From the NCBI RefSeq assembly GCF_000308515.1, contig NZ_BAFV01000029.1, positions 1 through 64,000 of the forward strand: a stretch of 64,000 nucleotides of DNA, read 5' to 3'. Position 1 is the first letter of the stretch. Every line of letters starts with the position of its first letter. The notes below the pieces were generated by a model. That model saw only the letters and a program-made list of their open reading frames with translations. It was not told where the DNA came from and made no database searches. Origin of the DNA: Nocardia carnea NBRC 14403. GTDB taxonomy: Bacteria > Actinomycetota > Actinomycetes > Mycobacteriales > Mycobacteriaceae. Positions 1 through 7,994 of the stretch are shown in pieces. The position numbers were made by a program, and so were the translations under genes.

Positions 1-744
1 GGGGTGCTCGACGGGCCGATGGTGCGACGGGTCACCGTACCGCTGGCCAAACTTCCCGCCCAGGCACACGGCCTGCGGATCGCGCTGGTCAGCGATCTAC
101 ATCTCGGCCCCGCGCTCGGCCGCGGGTTCTGCGAACGGGTCGTCCGTACGGTGAACGACACCCGCCCCGACCTCATCGCCCTGGTGGGCGACCTCGCCGA
201 CGGCAGCGTCGCGGATCTGCGCGCGGAAACCGAACCGCTGGCCGGGCTCAGCGCCCGATTCGGCACCTACTTCGTTCCGGGCAACCACGAGTACTACTCC
301 GATGCCGACGTCTGGCTGGACCGGGTCCGGGAACTCGGGATGCAGGTTCTGCTCAACGAGCGGGTCAGCCTGCCCGATTTCGATCTCGCCGGGGTCGACG
401 ATCCCGCGGGCAGCCTCATCGGCCGCGGCCCCGATTTCGCGGCGGCACTGGACGGCCGGGACAGCGAACGGGCCTGCGTCCTGCTCGCCCACCAGCCGAT
501 CGTGGTGCACGATTCGGTGCGATACGGCGTGGACCTGCAATTGTCCGGCCATACCCACGGCGGGCAGTTGTGGCCGGGTAACCTGATCGCGCGCTTGGCC
601 AACCCGACCGTGGCGGGGTTGGAACTGTACGGTGCGACGGCGCTGTACGTCACCCGCGGCGCAGGGGCCTGGGGGCCGCCGGTCCGGGTCGCGGCCCCAT
701 CGGATATCACCGTGCTGGAGCTGGCTTCGCTACAGGGAGTCTGA
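1..744 (+). CDS. Metallophosphoesterase, C-terminal part (5' truncated by window edge)
   Basis: This is a calcineurin-like metallophosphoesterase of the YkuE/YaeI type, expected to hydrolyse phosphoesters with a two-metal centre. The metal-binding motifs appear in order: SDLHLG, GDLADG, GNHEYY, LLAHQP and SGHTHGGQLWP. The frame is open to the left edge. The GTG at 4 is only the first possible start inside the window, and family members usually carry an N-terminal membrane segment that would lie outside it. The 3' end converges on the acyltransferase gene, 30 bp away. The family is certain; the substrate cannot be told. Confidence 0.9.
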   Translation, partial: GVLDGPMVRRVTVPLAKLPAQAHGLRIALVSDLHLGPALGRGFCERVVRTVNDTRPDLIALVGDLADGSVADLRAETEPLAGLSARFGTYFVPGNHEYYSDADVWLDRVRELGMQVLLNERVSLPDFDLAGVDDPAGSLIGRGPDFAAALDGRDSERACVLLAHQPIVVHDSVRYGVDLQLSGHTHGGQLWPGNLIARLANPTVAGLELYGATALYVTRGAGAWGPPVRVAAPSDITVLELASLQGV

Positions 745-767
745 TCGCGCCGCGAAGGGGAGCGGAT

Positions 768-786
768 ACCCGGCTCAGAGCCGGGT
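768..786. terminator. Hairpin between convergent genes
   Basis: ACCCGGCT and AGCCGGGT form an 8-bp perfect stem with a 3-nt loop. It covers the stop codon of the minus-strand acyltransferase and lies 24 bp past the phosphoesterase stop. There is no clear T tract, so a role as a shared terminator is inferred from placement. Confidence 0.45.
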
Positions 787-2016
787 GAGCAGTGTACGCA
801 GGCGTTCGATGCGTGGACGCTGGACCGGGGTGAATTCCGGTGGGTGGTGGATCTCGATACTGAGCCGGTCGTCGTAGGTGGTGACGATACTGGTTCCGCC
901 GCCGGGCTGCGGGGGCCGGCGGCCGGTGGGGTCGGGTTTGGCGATCATGGTGGTACGGAAATCGTCGATCCGGACCGCAGGCCCGGACAGTCCGGGTAAT
1001 CGGCCCCAATTCGTGGTCATCACCGTGTCGAACGGATTTGCCGGCGGTGCCGCCAGGGTGTCGGGCAGCTGCAACGGAGTCTGCTGGACGTAGCCGGTGG
1101 CGAGACCCGCACGCAATGCGCCGACGACCCCGTGCGCGAGCGAGGTGAGCGTCTGCGCCCCGCCGGGCGCGGGGCGGTAACCCGCGAAGCCCAGGACGTT
1201 GGTGCCCTCGGCCGGCCCGATCGCCGGCCGGACCCGGCGCCGCAGATCCACCGAATACGAACACTGCAGGCCGGTCACCGGAAGCCGGCGGGCCTCGGCT
1301 TCGGTGAGCAGCAGGGCCGCGGCCACCAGGCTGTGCACCGTCACCCCGGTGCGGTGCCCGTGGGCTACCAGAGCGCCGGTGTGCTCCCGGCTCAGCCGGC
1401 ACCGGGTGGTGACCAGTGGCGGGTATTCGTGATCGTTCGCGGCGAGCGCGTCGGGCGGGGGGAGCGGCGGTTCGCTGCGGGGAGGTCCCGCCCGGCCGGG
1501 GAGGGGGCGGCGGCTGATCCCGCGGGCGGCGAGCAGATCTTCGACCGGTTGCGGCTGCCGGGCGGGTGGGAGTTCCGGGGCCCGGCCGGTGACGGCGGTC
1601 GAGTAGCACTGCCACAGTCGTTCGTAGAGGTGCAGCGCATGTGTCGCGTCGGCGATACTGTGGTGGACGAGCAGGGTGACGCTCGCGCCGGTCGCCGATC
1701 GCACCACGTGGGCCGAACCGAGGGCGCGCCGCTGGTCGGGCAAGGCCCCGGTGAGCAGGAGTTCCGGATCGCCGTCCGCCACGGTGAGCACGATCTCGGG
1801 CGGACCGGAGGTGACCAGCGTATGCCCGAACGGTTCACTGGGTACGAGCTGGGCGCCGAGCATGGGGTGGGCGGTGACCAGTGCCTCGTACGCGGCGGCC
1901 AGGGCGGAGATGTCCACCCGGCCGGATACGCGCGCGCAGTATCCGACGAAAACCCCGCTGAACGCGAAGATCTGCTCGCTGGGAGCCAGCGGTCGGATGA
2001 CGGTAGCCGCGGTCAT
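775..2016 (-). CDS. PapA5-like acyltransferase (condensation-domain fold)
   Basis: This resembles mycobacterial PapA5 (phthiocerol/phthiodiolone dimycocerosyl transferase), which moves acyl chains from a carrier protein or CoA to a lipid alcohol. At 413 residues it is close to PapA5 in length. The catalytic HHxxxD motif is present as HHSIAD at residues 118-123. PapA5-like stretches follow: a LLAARGISRR segment, VDLRRRVRP and EGTNVLGFAGY. No polyketide synthase lies in the window, so the acyl donor is unknown; the only carrier protein seen is the orphan at 16.4 kb. It is divergent from the siderophore-interacting protein, with an iron box in between, so iron control is possible. The family call is firm and the substrate is not known. 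Confidence 0.8.
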   Translation of the reverse strand: MTAATVIRPLAPSEQIFAFSGVFVGYCARVSGRVDISALAAAYEALVTAHPMLGAQLVPSEPFGHTLVTSGPPEIVLTVADGDPELLLTGALPDQRRALGSAHVVRSATGASVTLLVHHSIADATHALHLYERLWQCYSTAVTGRAPELPPARQPQPVEDLLAARGISRRPLPGRAGPPRSEPPLPPPDALAANDHEYPPLVTTRCRLSREHTGALVAHGHRTGVTVHSLVAAALLLTEAEARRLPVTGLQCSYSVDLRRRVRPAIGPAEGTNVLGFAGYRPAPGGAQTLTSLAHGVVGALRAGLATGYVQQTPLQLPDTLAAPPANPFDTVMTTNWGRLPGLSGPAVRIDDFRTTMIAKPDPTGRRPPQPGGGTSIVTTYDDRLSIEIHHPPEFTPVQRPRIERLRTLLTRL

Positions 2017-2134
2017 GGTGGTGCCTCTGTCCGGATGTTGGTGAGAGATTAACCCAAAAAGGCGTTATTGCCTCATATTTCGGTCCGGACGAGATGGACG
2101 CTACACAGTGACTCCGACGGGGCTGGTACGTTGC

Positions 2135-2148
2135 TTAGGTATACCTAA
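2135..2148. promoter_or_regulatory. IdeR/DtxR-type iron box
   Basis: TTAGGTATACCTAA is a perfect 14-bp palindrome matching the core half-site of IdeR boxes (TTAGGTTAG-type). It ends 16 bp before the start codon of the siderophore-interacting protein, where bound IdeR-Fe would block transcription. It also lies in the promoter region of the divergent acyltransferase. The palindrome is seen; IdeR binding is inferred. Confidence 0.8.
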
Positions 2149-2164
2149 TTAGTGAGGAGGCCGG

Positions 2165-2941
2165 ATGGCCAGGAAACGCACGACCATGACCGTGGCCCGG
2201 ACCGAGCAGCTCAGCGCCCATCTCGTCCGCGTACATCTGGGCGATCCCGGATTCGACGATTTCACCGCGAACGAATTCACCGACGCCTATGTGAAGCTGC
2301 TGTTCGACCGGCCCGACGGCGAGGTGATGCGCACCTACACCGTCCGCTCGGTGGATACCGCGGCCCGCGAGATCGCCATCGATTTCGTGGTACACGGTGA
2401 CGAGGGGATCGCCGGACCGTGGGCGGCGACCGTCCGGCCCGGTGAGCAGATCACCTTCTTCGGTCCGTCCGGGGCCTACGCGCCGCGTGCGGACGCCGAT
2501 TGGCATCTGCTGGCCGGTGACGAAGCCGCGTTACCCGCGATCTCGGCGGCGGTGGAAGCTCTGCCCGAGGATGCTCCCGCGAAGGTTTTCGTCGAGGTCG
2601 CCGATGCGTCCGACGAGATCGCGCTACCGTCCAAGGCGCTGGTCGATATCACCTGGGTGCATCGTGGCGGTGCAGCCCACGAGGTCGGCGACGACCGGGC
2701 CGGGGACAACGCTCCGCTGATCGCCGCGGTGCGCGGCGCGGCGTGGCTGCCGGGGCAGCCGCAGGTGTTCATCCACGGCGAGGCGCAGGCGGTGATGCAC
2801 AACCTGCGCCGCTATATCCGCCGGGAGCGCGGTGTCTCCGCCGAGTTCGCATCGATCTCCGGATACTGGCGGCGCGGCCGCACCGAGGAAGGCTTCCGGG
2901 TATGGAAGAAGGAGCTCGCCGAGGCCGAGACCGCCGGATAA
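2165..2941 (+). CDS. Siderophore-interacting protein (FAD ferric-siderophore reductase)
   Basis: Proteins of this family release iron from imported ferric siderophores by reducing it, using FAD and NAD(P)H in the cytoplasm. The FAD-binding RTYTVR motif is near residue 60, and the C-terminus has the family signature SGYWRRGRTEEGF. Its 258 residues are normal for the family. The ATG is preceded by GAGGAGG at a 4-nt distance. The perfect iron box just upstream predicts derepression under iron limitation. It is monocistronic: the next gene, an M50 peptidase, is convergent. Confidence 0.9.
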   Translation: MARKRTTMTVARTEQLSAHLVRVHLGDPGFDDFTANEFTDAYVKLLFDRPDGEVMRTYTVRSVDTAAREIAIDFVVHGDEGIAGPWAATVRPGEQITFFGPSGAYAPRADADWHLLAGDEAALPAISAAVEALPEDAPAKVFVEVADASDEIALPSKALVDITWVHRGGAAHEVGDDRAGDNAPLIAAVRGAAWLPGQPQVFIHGEAQAVMHNLRRYIRRERGVSAEFASISGYWRRGRTEEGFRVWKKELAEAETAG

Positions 2942-2954
2942 CCCGGGCCGCGAG

Positions 2955-3731
2955 TCAGCCGGCCGGGCAGTCGGCGCTGCCGGGAAGCGGCAGGCAGATC
3001 CCGGCCGTGGCCGACAGCAGGAGCCCGGCGCCGGCTACCAGCGAGCCGAGGGCGATCGCGAGGAACACTCCTACCCACAGCAGGCCGGGCAACCGGGTGA
3101 GCCGGGCCAGTTGGTCGGCGTCGGTGGTGCCGTCGCGCATCCGCGACCGGGTGCGCTGTAATTCCAGCACCGGACGGCTGCCGGCGAGCAGCAGCAGCCA
3201 CGTCGCCAGGTAGGCGAAACCGGCTTGCAGCGCATCGGAACCGAACCAGGACACCCCGAAAACCAAGGCCCCCGTGGTCAGTACGGATACCACGCCGTAC
3301 ACGTTGCGGATCATCACCAGCATGATGGCCAGGGCGGCGATGGCGATCCACAGCATCAGGGTGATCCGCCCGGCGCCGAGTAGGGCGGCGAACCCCAGTC
3401 CGACCAGCGGTGGCGCCGGATAACCGGCGAGCGCGGTCAGGATCATGCCGAATCCATAGGGTTTTCCGCTGGAAACGGTGAGTCCGGAGGTATCGGAATG
3501 CAGGGTGATCGCGTTGAGCCGCCGGCCGCTCAGTAGTGCGACCAATGCGTGCCCGCCCTCGTGCGCAATGGTGACAACATTGCGGGTCACCCGCCACAGC
3601 GGCCCGTAGCCGACGAGAATCAGGGCTACCACCGCGGTCGCCAGTACCAACCAGGACGGCGGGGCCGCCTGGGTCGTCGTGAGCCGCTCCGCGATGGAAC
3701 TGCTGCGGTCTATCAGATCACCGGTATCCAC
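2955..3731 (-). CDS. M50-type membrane metalloprotease
   Basis: This is a polytopic membrane protein of the M50 peptidase superfamily. An HEGGH sequence (HExxH zinc motif) lies near residue 57, just after the first transmembrane segment. Several hydrophobic segments follow, and a second part of the active site may be carried by the later helices. It has 258 residues and lacks a PDZ domain, so it is closer to the short M50B-like proteins common in actinobacteria than to RseP. The stop lies 13 bp from the stop of the siderophore-interacting protein. The substrate is unknown. Confidence 0.75.
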   Translation of the reverse strand: MDTGDLIDRSSSIAERLTTTQAAPPSWLVLATAVVALILVGYGPLWRVTRNVVTIAHEGGHALVALLSGRRLNAITLHSDTSGLTVSSGKPYGFGMILTALAGYPAPPLVGLGFAALLGAGRITLMLWIAIAALAIMLVMIRNVYGVVSVLTTGALVFGVSWFGSDALQAGFAYLATWLLLLAGSRPVLELQRTRSRMRDGTTDADQLARLTRLPGLLWVGVFLAIALGSLVAGAGLLLSATAGICLPLPGSADCPAG

Positions 3732-3969
3732 TGCCGCACCATAACCGGGGAGCGCGCCGCGGCGCGCGGCGCCGGGAGGGCGGCCACCGAAACCCGGCCG
3801 GGGTGGGCGTTACCACGACGTCCGGATATCTGTTGATGGGACGTTTCACTATCTTTGGCCGACTGTATTCCGAGGTGGACCGAAGTCTCGGCGTTGGGTC
3901 GTTCACAGAACCATGAATAACTATACGTTTGTCCATATCGGTAGTCGGTCGCTGGCGGAGGGAGCACGG

Positions 3970-4434
3970 ATGTGCACGAGTGGACAGTACGACCCCGAAC
4001 CGGAGGACTCCGCCGAAGTCTTCGAAGTGCCGGAACTCACCGAGCTGCTGCGGATCTGGTCCGTGCGTAGCACGGGTGCCGCGAGCGCGCCGCGGCCGGT
4101 CGCGGATTTCGGCACGGCGTTCCGGGTGGGGTTGGGCCTGGCGCTGGCGCTGCTCGACGATTCCGATCCCTCGGGCCGGCAGGTGCTGGCCCGGCTCGAG
4201 GTGGCGGCCGCGCGCTGGGCCCGCGAGGAGGTCCCGCTCGAGGTGATCCAGCATGCTCTGCACGAAGGGGTCAAAAGCGGGCTGGGACTGCGTGATTCGC
4301 CATTACTGCGACGTTCGGACGCGGCGTCCGGCGGTGTCGACGGATCGTTTGTGGTGGATGTGCTCGATACGCTGACTGCCGCGGTGTCCCGAGCCTATGT
4401 GGCGCAGGTGCGTAGCGGCCAGGCCTCGGCCTGA
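3970..4434 (+). CDS. PucR-like N-terminal domain protein without a DNA-binding domain
   Basis: The 154-residue product resembles the N-terminal sensory part of the adjacent convergent PucR regulator. Compare RLEVAAARWAREEVPLE here with RLENAAAGWAREGVPID there; both continue with H-A-[LV]-H-E-G. It ends after that domain and has no helix-turn-helix. ATG 3970 is preferred because GGAGGGAG sits 6 bp ahead of it; an in-frame ATG at 3913 lacks such a site. It could be a co-sensor or dominant-negative partner of the neighbouring regulator, or a remnant of a duplicated gene. The homology is seen; the function is inference. Confidence 0.65.
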   Translation: MCTSGQYDPEPEDSAEVFEVPELTELLRIWSVRSTGAASAPRPVADFGTAFRVGLGLALALLDDSDPSGRQVLARLEVAAARWAREEVPLEVIQHALHEGVKSGLGLRDSPLLRRSDAASGGVDGSFVVDVLDTLTAAVSRAYVAQVRSGQASA

Positions 4435-4439
4435 TGTGC

Positions 4440-5657
4440 TCACCTCGCCCGATAACTGCGCGCGACGAGCGCGGAACGCAGATACCACAGGCCCGACGGC
4501 TGGGTCGGGTCGAAACCGGTCAGTTGCGCGACCCGTTTGAGCCGGTAATCGATGGTGTTGGTGTGAATATGCATGAGCCGGGCTGTGCGCTGGCGGTTGA
4601 GATTGTTGGAGATATGGCGCTGCAGCGTCTCCAGCAACTCCGGGTGGTCGTCGAGCGGCTCGAGCAGCGAACCGAGATATTCCCGGCCCGGCCCGGGGCG
4701 GGTGAGCTGGTACTCCAGTGCCATATCGTCGAACCGGTAGAGCCCGGGAACGCATTCGAGCCGCTGCACCATATCCAGCAGCTCATGGGCCTGGTCGGCG
4801 GCCGCGGGGATATCCGCGGTGGGCGTTTCCACCATGGCGGCACTGATCGGGACCTGCGCCGCCCGCGACAGTTGCGGGATCAATTCGTCGAGCTCCTCGG
4901 CGCCCAGAGTTTCGGCCGGCAGCAGGACGGTGCCACCGTCCACGCTCAGCAGCGACAACGCCGCGTCGGTGCAGCGGGTTGCCAGTTCCGCCTGCACCCG
5001 GCGCAGTTTGCGGCGGGCCACCACTTTCCCGTCGAGCGCGGGAATGGATTCGTCGGGATGGGCCGGAATCGCCACGGCCAGCACGATATACGCGGGGGCG
5101 ATCTCGATACCGCATTCGCGGGCCATGGTCGACGTACTGTGCCCGCCCAGTAGCGCCGAGGTGAGCGTATGCACCGCCGTATGGTGTTCGTTGACCACCG
5201 AGCGCAGTTCCCGCACGTAGGCCATCGAGATACAGACCGTCATCTTGTCGAGCATTTCGACGACGAGTTTGGCGCCGTCGACCAGGGCGGAATAGTCGGT
5301 CACCGTCGCCTGCGACACCACGAGGTCCAGACCCAGCCGGAACCCTTCGTGGACGGCGTGGTGGATGGTGTCGATCGGCACCCCTTCCCGTGCCCAGCCG
5401 GCGGCGGCGTTCTCCAGTCTTCGGGTCTTCTCCGGGATGTCCTGGCCGTCGAGCATGCTGACGGCCAGCTCCAGACAGGTGCGGGTGATGGTGGTGACAT
5501 CGCCGTAGATCGCGTCGCCGGGCAGGGTCCCGCACGGCACCACGTTCTCCACGAAATGACCCACCATCCGGCGGGACAGTTTGCGGACATCCTGCAGCGG
5601 GGCGGACATGGGTTGCCCGGATAGCGTCAGCTTGGTTCTGGTCGTGTCGACGGTCAT
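4440..5657 (-). CDS. PucR-family transcriptional regulator
   Basis: This is a 405-residue regulator of the CdaR/PucR class. The C-terminal PucR-type helix-turn-helix is clear, with NNLNRQRTARLMHIHTNT followed by DYRLKRVAQLTGFDP. The N-terminal half holds the WAREGVP domain shared with the short neighbour at 3970-4434. ATG 5657 follows an AGAAGGAG ribosome binding site. Its stop is 5 bp from the stop of that neighbour. A palindrome about 120 bp upstream (5777-5790) is a candidate control site. Ligand and targets are unknown. Confidence 0.85.
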   Translation of the reverse strand: MTVDTTRTKLTLSGQPMSAPLQDVRKLSRRMVGHFVENVVPCGTLPGDAIYGDVTTITRTCLELAVSMLDGQDIPEKTRRLENAAAGWAREGVPIDTIHHAVHEGFRLGLDLVVSQATVTDYSALVDGAKLVVEMLDKMTVCISMAYVRELRSVVNEHHTAVHTLTSALLGGHSTSTMARECGIEIAPAYIVLAVAIPAHPDESIPALDGKVVARRKLRRVQAELATRCTDAALSLLSVDGGTVLLPAETLGAEELDELIPQLSRAAQVPISAAMVETPTADIPAAADQAHELLDMVQRLECVPGLYRFDDMALEYQLTRPGPGREYLGSLLEPLDDHPELLETLQRHISNNLNRQRTARLMHIHTNTIDYRLKRVAQLTGFDPTQPSGLWYLRSALVARSYRAR

Positions 5658-5776
5658 GCTGACTCCTTCTACCCCCGGACGGTGAGACTGCGGCTACACA
5701 GTAACGAGCGGATGTCGAACCGGGTACCGCTTTGCGATCTGGACTGGACGACCGTAAAGGGGCGCGCCCATCGCAT

Positions 5777-5790
5777 TGTGACTGGTCACA
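5777..5790. promoter_or_regulatory. TGTGAC-TG-GTCACA palindrome upstream of pucR-like gene
   Basis: Six-base arms are separated by 2 bp. The half-sites look like CRP/FNR half-sites (TGTGA/TCACA), but the spacing of 4 bp between the TGTGA and TCACA cores is shorter than the usual 6. It lies in the 163-bp gap between the PucR gene start and the stop of the DUF3558 lipoprotein. Confidence 0.45.
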
Positions 5791-5820
5791 GTGGTATGCA
5801 CTATGGTCTAAACCCGCTGA

Positions 5821-6336
5821 TCAGGCCGGTAGGGCGGGCGCAAGGACGCTTGTCACCCGCTCCGCCCGGCCGCAGATTTCCGCGCCGGTTCCGGGGCCGG
5901 CACTGTCCAGCCGGACCCGGATCAGCCCGCCGCCCTCGGTAGGCAGGGCAACCGTGCAGGTCGCCGCGGTATCGGCGGGTTGCACTCGCTGCCCGGTCCG
6001 GTCCGCCACGCTGATCTCCGTGCGGCGGGCCCCGGCGCCGCCCACACTCTCCGGTGACCCGGTGGTGGTGAACAGCACCCGGACCGCGGCCTCGCCGCTG
6101 CTCCAGCCGCACCCGGCCCAGCCCGGCTCGGCGGCGACATCCCGCCGCTGCGATCCGGCCGGGAACCCGGCCTCGGTGAGGAGGCCGGCCGGCAGGTCGC
6201 ACGGATCCCACACCGCGGCCGGATCCGTGACCTCCGCGGTCCCGCAGGCGCCGGCGCCGAGTACGGCAGCGGTGAGCACGCACCACAGCATCCGGTGGCG
6301 GACGAGACTGCCCGGGGCAGTTGCCGAAGTCGTCAT
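5821..6336 (-). CDS. DUF3558-like lipoprotein
   Basis: The 171-residue protein starts with a short charged region and a hydrophobic stretch ending in a lipobox, LGAGAC, near residue 31. It should therefore be diacylated and anchored outside the membrane. The mature part begins with DPCDLP and contains CGW, both typical of DUF3558 proteins, which are abundant in mycobacteria and nocardiae and have no settled function. Two conserved cysteines after the lipobox (DPC and CGW) probably form a disulfide. It is divergent from the MFS exporter across a region holding a long inverted repeat. Confidence 0.8.
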   Translation of the reverse strand: MTTSATAPGSLVRHRMLWCVLTAAVLGAGACGTAEVTDPAAVWDPCDLPAGLLTEAGFPAGSQRRDVAAEPGWAGCGWSSGEAAVRVLFTTTGSPESVGGAGARRTEISVADRTGQRVQPADTAATCTVALPTEGGGLIRVRLDSAGPGTGAEICGRAERVTSVLAPALPA

Positions 6337-6373
6337 TACGCGGATGCTAGCCGCGGGTTACGGTGCGGCACAG

Positions 6374-6399
6374 GGTCTCTGTGTGGCCTCACAGAGACC
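6374..6399. promoter_or_regulatory. 26-bp perfect inverted repeat between lipoprotein and MFS genes
   Basis: GGTCTCTGTG and CACAGAGACC form perfect 10-bp arms around a 6-bp centre. The repeat lies 38 bp upstream of the DUF3558 start and 164 bp before the MFS start, between divergent genes, so it is more likely an operator than a terminator. The cognate regulator is not adjacent. Confidence 0.6.
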
Positions 6400-6562
6400 A
6401 TGGGACGACTGTTGCGGATCGGCACAAGCCGGTTGCCGCCGGTGTTGTGGGCAATCGCTCTCCCACTATGTGGAAATCCGGACGGTCGACGGGCGGTTCC
6501 GGGAATAGCGTTACCGAACGGCCGTGTTGGCCGGTCTGTTGTCCGAGGAAAGGGGTGCGCCG

Positions 6563-7975
6563 GTGGTGGCGGATACCGCAAAGGCCGGCGTAGGGCTTCG
6601 ATCCGACCGTGGCGCGATACTGGGCTCACTGATGCTGGCCACCGGCCTGATCGCACTCGATTCGACGATTATCGCGACCGCGGTCCTCTCCATCACCGCA
6701 AGCCTCGGCGGTTTCGCACAGTTCCCGTGGCTGTTCTCGATCTATCTGCTGGCCCAGGCGGTCACCGTGCCGATCTACGGCAAGGTCGCGGATATGGTGG
6801 GCCGCAAACCGGTGATCCTGTTCGGTATCGCGGTATTCGCCCTCGGCTCGCTGCTCTGTGGCCTTGCCGGGAATATGATGTGGCTCATCGTGTTCCGGGG
6901 TATCCAGGGCATCGGCGCGGGCGCCATCCAGCCGATGACCATGACCATCGCCGGCGATATCTACACCCTGGCCGAACGCGCGAAGGCACAGGGGTATATC
7001 GCCGGAGTCTGGGCCTTGTCCTCGGTGGCCGGCCCCCTGCTGGGCGGGGTATTCGCCGATCACCTCGGCTGGCGGTGGATATTTCTGATCAATATTCCGC
7101 TGTCGGCCTGGGCGGCCTGGATGCTGTCCCGCCATTTCACCGAGACCGTACCGCGGCAGCGGACTCGTCTCGACTATTCCGGCGCGATACTGCTGACCAC
7201 CGGGGCGGGAGCGATAATCCTCGGCCTGCTCGAAGGCGGCCGGTCCTGGGCGTGGGATTCGCCGGCCGGAATCGGGATCTTCGCCGGCGGCGCGGCCGCC
7301 CTGGTGGCGTTCGTTCTCGTGGAACGCCGGGCGGCGAATCCGATTCTGCCGCTGTGGCTGTTCACCCGGCGGGTGGTGGTGGCCAGTTCGGTGATCTCAC
7401 TGCTGGTCGGGGCGCTGCTGCTCGGTCTCACCTCCTACGTCCCGACCTTCACCCAGGGCGTACTCGGCGCCAGTGCACTCGTCGGCGGCCTGACGGTAGG
7501 CGCGCTCACTCTCGGATGGCCGATTTCGGCCTCCCAATCCGGCCGGGTGTATCTACGGATCGGTTTCCGGTTCACCGCCGTCCTCGGCGGGATAATCGCC
7601 ACGATCGGAGCATCCGCGACACTGTTCATCGACACCGAATCGTCGATCGGGCAGATCGCGGCCACCTGTTTCCTCATCGGTCTCGGGATGGGCCTGGTGG
7701 CCAGCCCCACCCTGATTGCCGCGCAGACCGCCACCTCCTGGCACGAACGCGGCGTGGTGACCTCGGCGAATATGTTCGCCAGATCCATCGGCAGCGCGGT
7801 GGGGGTGGCCGTATTCGGTGCGCTGGTCAACTCGCGGATCGGTGATGCCGCCGTCCCCGCACCCGAGGCACTGGCCGAAGGGGTGCACCTGGTTTTCGTG
7901 GCTGTGCTGGTGATGACGGTGGCGATCGTGGGTGCCGGCGCCCTCATGCCGGGCCGCTCCGGATCCGGCCGGTAG
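6563..7975 (+). CDS. MFS drug exporter (DHA2 / EmrB-QacA type)
   Basis: This is a proton-driven exporter of the DHA2 group with many hydrophobic segments over about 470 residues. Motif A (GKVADMVGRKPV), the antiporter motif C region (GPLLGGVFADHLGWRW) and LDSTII in helix 1 are all present. GTG 6563 is chosen because GAGGAAAGG lies 9 bp upstream; an in-frame GTG at 6524 would add 13 residues. No regulator is adjacent, but the 26-bp inverted repeat upstream is a likely operator. Substrates cannot be predicted from sequence. Confidence 0.88.
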   Translation: MVADTAKAGVGLRSDRGAILGSLMLATGLIALDSTIIATAVLSITASLGGFAQFPWLFSIYLLAQAVTVPIYGKVADMVGRKPVILFGIAVFALGSLLCGLAGNMMWLIVFRGIQGIGAGAIQPMTMTIAGDIYTLAERAKAQGYIAGVWALSSVAGPLLGGVFADHLGWRWIFLINIPLSAWAAWMLSRHFTETVPRQRTRLDYSGAILLTTGAGAIILGLLEGGRSWAWDSPAGIGIFAGGAAALVAFVLVERRAANPILPLWLFTRRVVVASSVISLLVGALLLGLTSYVPTFTQGVLGASALVGGLTVGALTLGWPISASQSGRVYLRIGFRFTAVLGGIIATIGASATLFIDTESSIGQIAATCFLIGLGMGLVASPTLIAAQTATSWHERGVVTSANMFARSIGSAVGVAVFGALVNSRIGDAAVPAPEALAEGVHLVFVAVLVMTVAIVGAGALMPGRSGSGR

Positions 7976-7994
7976 CGGCCCGGCGCCGCGGCGG

